From positions 40,553 through 104,552 of the forward strand of contig JAFYNQ010000004.1 of assembly GCA_017548065.1 (NCBI GenBank): 64,000 bases of DNA, read 5' to 3'. Numbering within the stretch: the first letter of the stretch is position 1; each line of letters begins with the position of its first letter. Positions 25,737 to 34,390 of the stretch are shown piece after piece. This DNA is from Oscillospiraceae bacterium. GTDB lineage: Bacteria > Bacillota > Clostridia > Oscillospirales > Oscillospiraceae. The translations under genes were made by a program, and so were the position numbers. The notes beneath the pieces were generated by a model, which made no database searches, had not been told where the DNA came from, and was given only the letters and a program-made list of their open reading frames with translations.

Positions 25737-26093
25737 ATGGGATGCAACGGAAATTGCGGCAGCTGCGGTGGCTGCGCAAAAGAACTGACACTGGCGCCCC
25801 AGGAGATCCTGATGCTGAAAAAACTGGGACAGATCCCCTTCCTGCCCGTGGCACGAAAGGCAAGCGATATGATTCCCGTCTACCTTGAGGACGAAGACTG
25901 CACTGCAGAAGAATACAGCCTGGTTTTACAGCTTTTGGAGCGAAAAGCCCTGATTTCCATTGACTATCGCAGTCCCCTGAAGGGCATGGATATGCAAGCC
26001 TACAAGGGATATCCCGTCCACGGCAGTTTTGCCCTGACCGAAAGAGGACAAATTGTTTTGGATATGTTGGAAATCCAGGGAATTTCCGACTAA
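25737..26093 (+). CDS. Small protein with N-terminal Cys cluster and winged-helix-like tail
   Basis: 118 residues of no family I can name. The N-terminus is MGCNGNCGSCGGC, a CX3CX2CX2C cluster that could hold an iron-sulfur cluster or zinc. The rest looks like a small winged-helix domain: a helix around APQEILMLKKLG, a second around AEEYSLVLQLLERK, a beta hairpin (ALISIDY...HGSFALTERGQ) and a final helix. This would suit a redox- or metal-responsive regulator or adaptor, which is inference. ATG 25737 is used because AAAGGAGG (25721-25728) precedes it; the GTG at 25728 overlaps that site. Confidence 0.75.
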   Translation: MGCNGNCGSCGGCAKELTLAPQEILMLKKLGQIPFLPVARKASDMIPVYLEDEDCTAEEYSLVLQLLERKALISIDYRSPLKGMDMQAYKGYPVHGSFALTERGQIVLDMLEIQGISD

Positions 26094-26115
26094 AACAGAA
26101 AACAAATATTCCCTA

Positions 26116-26143
26116 TTGACATTTTTCTCAAATACTGTATACT
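26116..26143 (+). promoter_or_regulatory. Promoter of the riboswitch-glyA transcript
   Basis: TTGACA (26116-26121), 16-base spacer, TATACT (26138-26143). Confidence 0.7.
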
Positions 26144-26173
26144 ATAAAGGAACAAATAAATACACCCTATGAA

Positions 26174-26345
26174 GCGTACCGGGAAAGCGGCAGCTGCCCA
26201 CCGAAGGATTAACAGTCTCAGGTATCCATTCCAGGATAAGACCGGAACGCGGAGGACTCTCTGGAGAACACATTCAGTTGTGTGCCGAAGGTGCAAGGCA
26301 CGTTGTGCCGAATCTCTCAGGCAAAAGGACAGAGATGCAGCATAC
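26174..26345 (+). ncRNA. Tandem glycine riboswitch
   Basis: Two glycine aptamers lie in series. The first (26174-26250) is closed by GCGTaCCGG / CCGGaACGC and contains CACCGAAGGA and GTCTCAGGTA. The second (about 26251-26345) carries the better-known core: CTCTCTGGAGA, GTGCCGAAGGTGCAA and TCTCTCAGGCAAAAGGACAGAG. These match the glycine aptamer consensus in order and spacing. A terminator hairpin at 26375-26406 lies between the aptamers and glyA and is the likely expression platform. Known tandem switches usually turn glycine-cleavage genes on; the direction here is not certain, since GlyA can make or use glycine. Confidence 0.9.
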
Positions 26346-26374
26346 AGAAATAGTACAACTATGTCTATCTATGC

Positions 26375-26406
26375 GGGCAGTCCTCACTATGGGACTGCCC
26401 CTTTTC
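26375..26406 (+). terminator. Riboswitch expression-platform terminator
   Basis: GGGCAGTCC / GGACTGCCC stem (9 bp), then CTTTTCT, 43 bases before the glyA start. Presumed to be conditionally formed. Confidence 0.8.
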
Positions 26407-26448
26407 TATATTTGGGTGTGTTAAAATTAAGAAAGAAGGAACAAAATT

Positions 26449-27702
26449 ATGCTTGGAAAACCCATTGACTCTATTAACTTTGTTGCCCAGTTTGACCCCG
26501 AACTGGCTGCCATGATGGATCGGGAGTTCACCCGTCAGAAGGACGGTCTGGAGCTGATCGCATCTGAGAACTTTGCTTCTCCTGCTGTCATCGCTGCCAT
26601 GGGCTCCATCCTCACCAACAAGTACGCTGAAGGCCTGCCCGGCAAGCGTTACTACGGCGGTTGCCAGTACGTGGACGAAATGGAAGCACTCTGCATCCAG
26701 CGTGCAAAGGATCTGTTCGGCGCTGAATTTGCCAACGTGCAGCCCCACTCCGGCGCACAGGCAAACATGGCTGTGCAGCTGGCTATCCTGCAGCCCGGCG
26801 ACACCCTCATGGGTATGAGCCTCGCTAACGGTGGTCACCTGTCCCACGGCAGCCCTGCCAACATTTCCGGTAAGTACTACAACGTTGTTTCCTACGACGT
26901 GAACCACGAGACCGGTCTCATTGACTATGACCAGATCCGTGACCTGGCAAAGAAGAGTCAGCCCAAGCTGATGATCGCCGGTGCTTCTGCTTACCCCAGA
27001 GCTATTGACTTCAAGATCTTTGCTGACATTGCTCACGAGGTGGGCGCTGTGTTCATGGTAGACATGGCACACATCGCAGGTCTCGTAGCAGGCGGCGCAC
27101 ACATGAGCCCCGTTCCCTACGCTGACATTGTTACCACCACCACCCACAAGACCCTCCGCGGTCCCCGTGGCGGTCTGATCCTGGGCCGTGAGGAGTTTGC
27201 CAAGAAGCTGAACTCCGCTGTGTTCCCCGGCACCCAGGGCGGTCCTCTGGAGCACGTCATCGCTGCCAAGGCTGTGTGCCTGAAGGAAGCTATGAGCGAC
27301 GATTTCAAGACCTACGCACACAACGTGGTGGCAAACGCCAAGGTTCTGGCAGACAGCCTGCTGGAAGAAGGCTTTGACCTGGTTACCGGCGGCACCGACA
27401 ACCACCTGATGCTGGCTGACCTGCGTCCCATGGACATCACCGGCGCTGAGCTGCAGACCCGTTGCGACGCTAACCACATCACCCTGAACAAGAACGCCAT
27501 CCCCGGCGATCCTCAGAAGCCCTCCGTCACCAGCGGTGTCCGTATCGGTACTGCTGCAGTGACCACCCGTGGTCTGGGCGCAGAAGAGATGAAGCGCATT
27601 GCACACTGCATTGCTCTCACCGCCAAGGACTTTGAAGGCACCTCCGAAGAGGTCAAGGCTACTGTTGCAGACATCTGCAAGAAGTTCCCCATGTACGTGT
27701 AA
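26449..27702 (+). CDS. glyA: Serine hydroxymethyltransferase
   Basis: 417 residues, normal length. The enzyme interconverts serine and glycine with tetrahydrofolate. Signatures include [34 protein letters not shown] and the PLP-lysine motif [14 protein letters not shown] near residue 229. It is under the glycine riboswitch just upstream. A weak AGAAGGAAC site precedes ATG. A convergent pyridoxal kinase gene, supplying its cofactor, ends beyond the shared terminator. Confidence 0.97.
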   Translation: MLGKPIDSINFVAQFDPELAAMMDREFTRQKDGLELIASENFASPAVIAAMGSILTNKYAEGLPGKRYYGGCQYVDEMEALCIQRAKDLFGAEFANVQPHSGAQANMAVQLAILQPGDTLMGMSLANGGHLSHGSPANISGKYYNVVSYDVNHETGLIDYDQIRDLAKKSQPKLMIAGASAYPRAIDFKIFADIAHEVGAVFMVDMAHIAGLVAGGAHMSPVPYADIVTTTTHKTLRGPRGGLILGREEFAKKLNSAVFPGTQGGPLEHVIAAKAVCLKEAMSDDFKTYAHNVVANAKVLADSLLEEGFDLVTGGTDNHLMLADLRPMDITGAELQTRCDANHITLNKNAIPGDPQKPSVTSGVRIGTAAVTTRGLGAEEMKRIAHCIALTAKDFEGTSEEVKATVADICKKFPMYV

Positions 27703-27715
27703 TAAAAAGCAGCAA

Positions 27716-27756
27716 AGAAAAGGGTTGCCGCAAGCTTTGCGGCAACCCTTCTTTAT
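27716..27756. terminator. Terminator between glyA and pdxK
   Basis: AAGGGTTGCCGCAA / TTGCGGCAACCCTT stem with flanking A and T runs. Confidence 0.85.
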
Positions 27757-28575
27757 TTATTTGATCATATCAGGAAGCCGAGAAAGTGTCTTTTCAAAGC
27801 AGACACCCATACGGGGATCCCGATTTTCTTCCATGGTGGCACGAATGGTCTCCCAGGTGTAATCCGTTGCCACCTTTACGGCATGAGACCAGTCCTTTTC
27901 CAGGACAAAGCAGGCTGCCAGGGCAGCGGCAAAAATATCGCCGGTACCGTGGAAGCTACGAGGCAGCTTTTCCCGGCTGTAAGAAAAGTATTCCTTTGTC
28001 TTTCCGTCTCTTCCTGCCACGCCCAGCTGTTCCCCGAAGGAGACACCGGTGATCAGTACCGTGCCGGCGCAAAGATTTCCCAGCTTTTCCAAAAGCATTT
28101 TGGCAAACGCTTCATCGCACGCCCCCACCGGTTCAACACCTGCCAGGCAGCAAGCCTCTGTCACATTGGGCACGATCACCTGCGCCCGACGGCAGAGGTC
28201 TTTCATTTTTTCCACGAAGCCCCGGGTAATGCGGCTGTACAGCTTTCCGTTGTCTCCCATAACAGGATCTACAAAAAGAAAACTGCCGAATTTCTCATAG
28301 ATCGCCGCCACCGCTGTCGCCTGCTGCTCCGAGCCCAAATAGCCGGTGGCGATACAGTCAAAGGCAATGCCCATTTTCTGCCAGTGGTCAGCCATCACCG
28401 CCATATCCTCTGTCAGATCACGGAAGGCAGGTGAAGGGAATGCGGTATGGGTGGACAGCACCGCCGTAGGCAGCACCGCCGCTTCCACCCCAAGGGCAGA
28501 GATCACCGGCAGCGCCACCGTAAGGGAGCATTTTCCCACGCAGGAAATATCCTGCACGCTTAAGATCCGTTTCAT
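27757..28575 (-). CDS. pdxK: Pyridoxal/pyridoxamine kinase (PfkB/ribokinase fold)
   Basis: 272 residues. It belongs to the pyridoxal kinase group: SVQDISCVGKCSLTVALPV at the start, STHTAF, a DPVMGDNGKLY substrate motif and the anion-hole FHGTGDIFAAAL near the C-terminus. It phosphorylates B6 vitamers to PLP or PMP. ATG 28575 is chosen because GGAGTGATACC precedes it, within the end of coaD; the longer frame runs into coaD. It starts 4 bases after the coaD stop, so the two form an operon. Confidence 0.88.
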   Translation of the reverse strand: MKRILSVQDISCVGKCSLTVALPVISALGVEAAVLPTAVLSTHTAFPSPAFRDLTEDMAVMADHWQKMGIAFDCIATGYLGSEQQATAVAAIYEKFGSFLFVDPVMGDNGKLYSRITRGFVEKMKDLCRRAQVIVPNVTEACCLAGVEPVGACDEAFAKMLLEKLGNLCAGTVLITGVSFGEQLGVAGRDGKTKEYFSYSREKLPRSFHGTGDIFAAALAACFVLEKDWSHAVKVATDYTWETIRATMEENRDPRMGVCFEKTLSRLPDMIK

Positions 28576-28579
28576 GGTA

Positions 28580-29047
28580 TCACTCCAGCATTTTCTGAAT
28601 GCCCTTGGGCAGGTAGGGAGACACATCCTGACCGTAGGTGTGCAGCTCCTTTACCATAGAGGAAGACACCGCCACATTTTCCGCACGGAAATACACATAT
28701 TCCATGTCGGGGTTGATCAGCTTGTTGACCTCGGCAATGTTTTCCTCATAGTTATAGTCCATGTTATTGCGCAGACCACGGATCATATACTTGATGCCGT
28801 TGGTCTTGGCATATTCCGCAATCAGTCCCTCATGGGCTGAAACATACGCATTGCTGATGCCCTCGTCCCGGAGAACGCTTTCAATGGCAGCGATCATTTT
28901 CTCACTGTCAAAGGTTCTTCTCTTTTGGGAATTGATACCCATGACGATGTAGACCTCGTCAAAAATAGCAGCGGATTTCTTCACGATATCCAGGTGACCG
29001 TTTGTAAAAGGATCAAAAGATCCGGGGTAGATCGCTTTCTTCAGCAT
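28580..29047 (-). CDS. coaD: Phosphopantetheine adenylyltransferase
   Basis: 155 residues, the fourth step of CoA synthesis. Marks are AIYPGSFDPFTNGHLDIV with the nucleotidyltransferase GxxxxxHxxH-type region, MIRGLRNNMDYNYE and SSSMVKEL near the end. ATG 29047 is preferred over 29077 because AGGCGGGT lies just upstream. It shares the operon with pdxK. The other CoA genes of the window are 5-8 kb away. Confidence 0.95.
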   Translation of the reverse strand: MLKKAIYPGSFDPFTNGHLDIVKKSAAIFDEVYIVMGINSQKRRTFDSEKMIAAIESVLRDEGISNAYVSAHEGLIAEYAKTNGIKYMIRGLRNNMDYNYEENIAEVNKLINPDMEYVYFRAENVAVSSSMVKELHTYGQDVSPYLPKGIQKMLE

Positions 29048-29077
29048 ACTGACCCGCCTCCTTTTTTTCTGTTTCAC

Positions 29078-29106
29078 ACTATAGCATAATTGCCTTTATT
29101 TTGCAA
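29078..29106 (-). promoter_or_regulatory. Promoter of coaD-pdxK
   Basis: Minus strand TTGCAA (29106 to 29101), 17-base spacer, TATAGT (29083 to 29078). Confidence 0.6.
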
Positions 29107-29126
29107 TCACCTATTATTCACATACC

Positions 29127-29155
29127 TTGAATTTCCACAAAGATGCTTGTATAAT
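29127..29155 (+). promoter_or_regulatory. Promoter of sbcDC
   Basis: TTGAAT (29127-29132), 17-base spacer, TATAAT (29150-29155). Confidence 0.7.
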
Positions 29156-29184
29156 AATAACAGAAACAAAAAAGGAGCGAGACT

Positions 29185-30324
29185 ATGAAGCTGGTACATT
29201 TGTCCGACTTGCATATTGGCAAGCGGTTTAATGATTTTTCGCTTATGGAAGACCAGAGCTATATTTTGGATCAGATTCTGGAGATCATTGACCGGGAAAA
29301 GCCCCAGGCTGTGCTGCTGTGCGGCGATATCTATGACAAGTCCACACCCTCTGCTGAGGCGGTGAGCTTGTTTGACGATTTTCTCTGCCGTCTTGCCCGG
29401 CGCAACACCACTGTGCTGATCATCAGCGGCAACCATGACAGTGCCGAGCGCCTTGCCTTCGGCAACCGTCTTTTCACAGAAAACGGCATTCATATCTCCC
29501 CGGTGTACAACGGTGATATCAAGCCCGTCACCCTGGAGGACGAATGGGGCAGCGTGGATTTTTGGCTGCTACCCTTTGTCAAGCCCATGCATGTGCGCCG
29601 CTTCTTCCCCGATGCCCAAATTGAAAACTACACCGATGCTGTCCGTGTAGCCATTGAAAATATGCCCATGGACAAGACAAAGCGGAATGTACTGCTGACC
29701 CATCAGTTTGTCACCGGTTGCTCTGCCGTCGGCTCCGAGGAGCTTACGGTGGGCGGCACTGACAATGTAGATACCTCTGTTTTTGAGGATTTCTGCTATG
29801 TGGCGCTGGGACATATCCACGGTCAGCAGAATCTTGGCGGCAGCAATCACATCCGCTACTGCGGCACGCCCCTGAAATACTCCTTCTCCGAAGAATCGCA
29901 CCACAAAAGCGTAACGGTAACAGAGCTTGACGGAGACGGCGGTGTCAAGGTCACCCTTTGTCCCCTGACGCCTCTGCGTGAGGTGCGCACCATCTGCGGC
30001 ACCTTTGCTTACCTGACCGACAGCGCCAACTACATTGGCACACCCACCAAGGATTACCTCCGTGTTTTCCTCCATGACGAGGACGATGTGCCGGAGGCCA
30101 TGGGCAAGCTGATGCAGATCTATCCCAACATTATGGAGCTGCGCTATGACAACACCCGCACCCGTGCCAATCAGGTGATTGAAGCAGCGGAAAATGTACA
30201 GGAGAAGACACCTCTGCAGCTGTTTGAGGAGCTGTACGAGAAGCAGAACAACCAACCTATGAGTGAGGAGCAGCGCAACCTTGTGCTGGAATTGCTTGAC
30301 GGCATTGGGGAGGGAAATGTATGA
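29185..30324 (+). CDS. sbcD: Exonuclease SbcCD subunit D
   Basis: 379 residues of the Mre11-type calcineurin-like nuclease. The phosphoesterase motifs are in order: SDLHIGKRF (near residue 6), CGDIYD (near 53), SGNHD (near 84), and a GHIHGQQ-type motif (near 212). With SbcC it cuts hairpins and DNA ends during repair. The last four bases overlap the sbcC start (ATGA), giving coupled translation. Confidence 0.97.
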   Translation: MKLVHLSDLHIGKRFNDFSLMEDQSYILDQILEIIDREKPQAVLLCGDIYDKSTPSAEAVSLFDDFLCRLARRNTTVLIISGNHDSAERLAFGNRLFTENGIHISPVYNGDIKPVTLEDEWGSVDFWLLPFVKPMHVRRFFPDAQIENYTDAVRVAIENMPMDKTKRNVLLTHQFVTGCSAVGSEELTVGGTDNVDTSVFEDFCYVALGHIHGQQNLGGSNHIRYCGTPLKYSFSEESHHKSVTVTELDGDGGVKVTLCPLTPLREVRTICGTFAYLTDSANYIGTPTKDYLRVFLHDEDDVPEAMGKLMQIYPNIMELRYDNTRTRANQVIEAAENVQEKTPLQLFEELYEKQNNQPMSEEQRNLVLELLDGIGEGNV

Positions 30325-33080
30325 GACCTCTGAAGCTTACCATGTGCGCCTTCGGTCCCTATGCCGACGAGCAGGTGCTGGATTTTGAGACTTTGGGTAC
30401 CGGCGGACTGTACCTGATCACCGGCGACACCGGCGCCGGCAAGACCACCATTTTTGATGCCATCACCTACGCCCTTTTCGGCTCGCCCAGCGGCGACTCC
30501 CGGGATGCCGGCATGCTGCGCTCCAAGTATGCAAAGGACGAAACCGACACCTTTGTGGAGCTGACCTTCTCCTATGCCGACAAAATCTATACCGTGAGAC
30601 GCTCCCCGGATTATACACGTCCCAAGAAAACCGGCGAGGGTACACGAAAGGTGTCCTCCACTGCCGTGCTGACGCTCCCCGACGGCAGCATTGTGGACAG
30701 GATCAAGGACGTCAACACCGCCATTAATGATATTATTCACCTGACCCGGGAGCAGTTTGCCCAGGTGTCTATGATCTCCCAGGGTGAATTCCGCAAGCTG
30801 CTGCAGGCAGACACCAAGGAGCGCCAGGAGATCTTCCGCGGTATTTTCAAAACCAGCATCTATGTTTCCCTTCAGCTGCGGCTGCAGGAGCATGCCAAGG
30901 CGCTGCGCACGCAGCAAGAGCAGGCAAACATGAGCATCCGGCAGTATATTGCCGGCATTCTCTGTGAGGACGGCTCCCGTTTTACAGACGATGTGCAGTC
31001 TGCCCGTGAGGGAAATCTCCCCATCGGCACAGTTATGGTATTGCTGGAAACCTTTTTGCAGGAGGATACCGCCGCCCAGGAGGCGCTGCTGCAGGAAGCT
31101 GCCGAAAACGATGCACTGCTGGAAAAGGTCAATTCCGGTCTGACCCAGGCAACGGCATACGAAAATGCAAGAAATCAGCTTGCCTCCCGGGAAGCTGCCG
31201 CAACAGAAACAGAAGCCCGGCTCACAGAAGCCCAGGCAGCGCTTACGGAAGCCCAAAAGACTGCGCCGGAGCAGGAAGCCCTGGCAACAGAGATCACAAA
31301 GCTGACACTGCAGCTGCCGGAATACGACGCTGTGGAAGCAAAAGCCGCAAGCTGTGTCCAGCGCAAGAAAGAGCTTATCCTTGCGCAAAAAACAAGGGAT
31401 ACTGCAGAGTCCCGGCGAGCAGAGCTTGCCCGTGAGATCGAAGCTCTGCGCACAGAGCGCAAGACCTACGAAGCGCTGGGCGCAGAAAGAGAACGAATCA
31501 TGGCGCTGGGTCGTGAAAAGAAGGAGCAGTGCCAGCAATATAAAGACCTGGTGGCACTGGCAGATACCCTGCAGAAGCAGCAGCAGGTACTGATTGAAAA
31601 ACAGACTGCCTACACCCAAGCCGCTGCCCACTCCTCCCGTTTGCTGCAGGAATACGAACAGACAAATAAAGCCTTTCTGGACGAGCAGGCAGGCATCATT
31701 GCCGCCACCCTGACAGCGGGTATGCCCTGCCCGGTTTGCGGCTCTACAGAGCATCGCTGTCTTGCCACGCTGTCCGAGCATGCACCCACAGAAGCCGACG
31801 TAAAGGCCGCCAAGGCTGCCTATGAAAAGGCCCAGGGTGTTACCGAAAAAGCCAGCAGTGAAGCCAGCGCCCAGAAGGGCACTGTGACCACCACCCAGGC
31901 AACTCTCTCCAAGCAGGCAGCATCCTTGCTGCCGGGCATTGCTGCCGACAGCATCCGGGAAAGCGCCGCACAGCAGGTGCAGCTACTGACCGCCCAGCTG
32001 AAGGAACTGGTGGCAGAGCTGAACGCTGTGGCAGAAAAAGAACAGCGTCGGGATCAGCTTGACGAACAGCTGCCCCAACGGGAATCGGCGCAAAAGCAGG
32101 CTGAAGAGACCTTCTCCGGCGCTGTGCAGACCGTCAGCAGCCTGGAAACTGCCATTGCAGAAATGGAAAAGCAGCTGACCGAAGACCGCGCCAAGCTTCC
32201 CTTTGAGAGCAAAGCTGCCGCTGCGGCGCAAAAAAGCAGCGCCACCGAACGGCTTGCCGCTTTAAAGGCAGCTGTTACCAATGCGGAAAATGCGCTGAAC
32301 GCCCACGCCACAGCCCTTGCCGGTCATCAGGCCGCCATTGCCCAGCTGAAGCAGCAGCTGGAAGCAGGACAGTGCGGTGATATTCAGGCGCTGGCAGAAG
32401 AGAAGACCCGTCTTACAGAGCAGCGCAAGCAGATCGCCGAAAAGCAAAAGGAGCTGCACACCCGACTGACCACCAACACCGGCACCCGGGACAATGTCTC
32501 CCGACGTTTTGCCGAGCTGGAGGCGCTGGAGCAGCGTTACGCATGGGTAAACACCCTGGCGCTCACCGCCAACGGCAGTCTCCAGGGCAAAGACCACATC
32601 ATGCTGGAGACCTACGTGCAGATGACCTATTTTGACCGCATCCTGAAGCGTGCCAACAAGCGGCTGCAGAAAATGTCCGGCGGTCAGTATGACCTGAAGC
32701 GAAATACAGATCCCCGGTACAGAGGACAGAACGGTCTTGACCTGAACATCATTGACCACATCAATGCCTCCGAGCGCAGTGTCCGAACGCTCTCCGGCGG
32801 CGAAGCCTTCCTCGCCTCCCTGGCTTTGGCGTTGGGTCTGTCCGACGAGGTACAGATGTCCTCCGGCATCCACCTGGACACGCTGTTTGTGGACGAAGGC
32901 TTCGGCTCTCTGGACTCCACGGCTTTGGACAAGGCCTACCAAACACTGGCAGGTCTTACGGAGGGCAACCGTCTTGTGGGTATCATCTCCCACGTGGACG
33001 AGTTGAAGGAACGCATCAATTCTCAAATTGTGGTTACCAAGAACCGCTCCGGCGGCAGCAGTGCAAAGATCACTTTATAA
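30321..33080 (+). CDS. sbcC: Exonuclease SbcCD subunit C (Rad50-like ATPase)
   Basis: 919 residues. A Walker A motif GDTGAGKT is near residues 35-42. Two long, Ala/Gln/Glu-rich coiled coils flank the zinc hook CPVC near residue 470. The ABC signature LSGGEAF is near 824 and Walker B LFVDEG near 854. These are the parts of a Rad50-type SMC-like ATPase. It works with SbcD, whose gene overlaps it by four bases. A perfect terminator follows. Confidence 0.97.
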   Translation: MRPLKLTMCAFGPYADEQVLDFETLGTGGLYLITGDTGAGKTTIFDAITYALFGSPSGDSRDAGMLRSKYAKDETDTFVELTFSYADKIYTVRRSPDYTRPKKTGEGTRKVSSTAVLTLPDGSIVDRIKDVNTAINDIIHLTREQFAQVSMISQGEFRKLLQADTKERQEIFRGIFKTSIYVSLQLRLQEHAKALRTQQEQANMSIRQYIAGILCEDGSRFTDDVQSAREGNLPIGTVMVLLETFLQEDTAAQEALLQEAAENDALLEKVNSGLTQATAYENARNQLASREAAATETEARLTEAQAALTEAQKTAPEQEALATEITKLTLQLPEYDAVEAKAASCVQRKKELILAQKTRDTAESRRAELAREIEALRTERKTYEALGAERERIMALGREKKEQCQQYKDLVALADTLQKQQQVLIEKQTAYTQAAAHSSRLLQEYEQTNKAFLDEQAGIIAATLTAGMPCPVCGSTEHRCLATLSEHAPTEADVKAAKAAYEKAQGVTEKASSEASAQKGTVTTTQATLSKQAASLLPGIAADSIRESAAQQVQLLTAQLKELVAELNAVAEKEQRRDQLDEQLPQRESAQKQAEETFSGAVQTVSSLETAIAEMEKQLTEDRAKLPFESKAAAAAQKSSATERLAALKAAVTNAENALNAHATALAGHQAAIAQLKQQLEAGQCGDIQALAEEKTRLTEQRKQIAEKQKELHTRLTTNTGTRDNVSRRFAELEALEQRYAWVNTLALTANGSLQGKDHIMLETYVQMTYFDRILKRANKRLQKMSGGQYDLKRNTDPRYRGQNGLDLNIIDHINASERSVRTLSGGEAFLASLALALGLSDEVQMSSGIHLDTLFVDEGFGSLDSTALDKAYQTLAGLTEGNRLVGIISHVDELKERINSQIVVTKNRSGGSSAKITL

Positions 33081-33085
33081 TCTGC

Positions 33086-33115
33086 GAGGGTGCGCTGAGC
33101 GCACCCTCTCTTTTT
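33086..33115 (+). terminator. Terminator after sbcDC
   Basis: GAGGGTGCGC / GCGCACCCTC stem with a TGA loop, then TCTTTTT. Confidence 0.9.
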
Positions 33116-33150
33116 GCTTAAAATACCCAGGTCTTTCCGTCGGAAAACAG

Positions 33151-33179
33151 TTTACTTTCTTGCAAAAAAGTGTTATAAT
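33151..33179 (+). promoter_or_regulatory. Promoter of rodA-uxaC
   Basis: TTTACT (33151-33156), 17-base spacer, extended TGT-TATAAT (33174-33179). Confidence 0.55.
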
Positions 33180-33213
33180 GTTTTTATCTATTGTTTAAAA
33201 AGGAGGTTATGAG

Positions 33214-34380
33214 ATGAGAAAGCTTTTGCTGCGGTTAGTGGATGCTTTTAAAAAGGGCGACCTGACGCTGCTGCTTCTGTGTTTTGTGGCAACCGCTTTT
33301 GGCTGCATTATGATCTACAGCACCACCAATGCCACCTCCACCGGTCCTCTGCGTTATCTTCTGGTGCAGATCGGCGCTTCCGGTGCCGGCATCCTGGCGT
33401 ATCTTTTCATATCCTCCATTGATACGGAAACCCTGGCAGAAAACCGCATAGGATTGATGATATTCAACATTTTTCTGCTGCTGCTTCTGATTCCCTTCGG
33501 CATCAACGTTGCCGGTAACCGAAGCTGGCTCCGTTTCCCTTTCCTGCCCTTTAACATCCAGCCTGCAGAGATCTGTAAGATCACCTACGTGCTGATCATG
33601 GCATCGGTTATGGTGGCAAGGCAAAACAAGCCCTCGTCCATAGCTTCCATTCTCCACATGGTAATGCACCTTGGCATCGTGGCAGGTCTTAACTGGGTCA
33701 TTTCCGGTGACGCCGGTGTTTCCCTGATTTTCGTTGCCATCTTTGTGGGCATGACCTTTGCCGGCGGTGTGAACATGATCTGGTTCATCGGTGCCATTGT
33801 TGGCGGCGCTGCTTTCTTTCCCATTCTGTGGCCTTTCCTGGGTGAATATCAGCAAGAGCGTATCGCCGTGCTTTTTGACCCCAGCCTTGACCCCAACGGC
33901 ACCGGTGTCCGCTATCAAACCGTCCGTGGTCTGCGCTCCCTCACCGGCGGCGGCATGACCGGTCAGGGTCTGTTCCAGGGTCACCGCACCCAAACAGACG
34001 GTGCGCTGTTCGCCCAGCATACAGACTTTATTTACTGCGCCATCGGCGAAGAGCTGGGCTTTATCGGCTGCGCCGTTGTGCTGATTCTGCTGTTCCTCAT
34101 CGTTGCCCGCTGCATTTGGGTGGGCATCCGTTCCCAGGACCTTCTGCGGCGCCTGGTTTGCTTCGGTGTTGCCGCATCCCTGAGTTTCCAGATCATCGTT
34201 AATGTGGGTATGTGCCTCGGCGTCACCCCCGTTATCGGCCTGACACTTCCCTTTATCAGTTACGGCGGTTCTTCCATTATTACGCTGTACACCATGCTGG
34301 GTCTTGTGTCCGGTGTCTATGCCCGACCCAATGCCGCCAGCCACGAACGCTACATCCGTCCGCCGCTGCATCATATCTAG
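33214..34380 (+). CDS. rodA: SEDS-family peptidoglycan polymerase, RodA/FtsW type
   Basis: 388 residues with about ten membrane segments. SEDS marks include the NRSWLRF and PAEICKITYVL region, DAGVSLIFVAIF (with the catalytic-type Asp), the large loop GTGVRYQTVRGLRSLTGGG, and the C-terminal GVTPVIGLTLPFISYGGSS. These proteins polymerise lipid II, working with a class B PBP. RodA rather than FtsW is favoured by the QTVRGLRSLTGGG loop but not proven. AGGAGG is 8 bases before ATG 33214. uxaC follows after 10 bases, an odd partner. Confidence 0.88.
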   Translation: MRKLLLRLVDAFKKGDLTLLLLCFVATAFGCIMIYSTTNATSTGPLRYLLVQIGASGAGILAYLFISSIDTETLAENRIGLMIFNIFLLLLLIPFGINVAGNRSWLRFPFLPFNIQPAEICKITYVLIMASVMVARQNKPSSIASILHMVMHLGIVAGLNWVISGDAGVSLIFVAIFVGMTFAGGVNMIWFIGAIVGGAAFFPILWPFLGEYQQERIAVLFDPSLDPNGTGVRYQTVRGLRSLTGGGMTGQGLFQGHRTQTDGALFAQHTDFIYCAIGEELGFIGCAVVLILLFLIVARCIWVGIRSQDLLRRLVCFGVAASLSFQIIVNVGMCLGVTPVIGLTLPFISYGGSSIITLYTMLGLVSGVYARPNAASHERYIRPPLHHI

Positions 34381-34390
34381 GAGGAATATT

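Noticed and set aside
26169-26468. Plus-strand frame of 99 codons between the Cys-rich gene and glyA
   Set aside because: It covers the glycine riboswitch aptamers and terminator, which explain the sequence conservation pattern far better.
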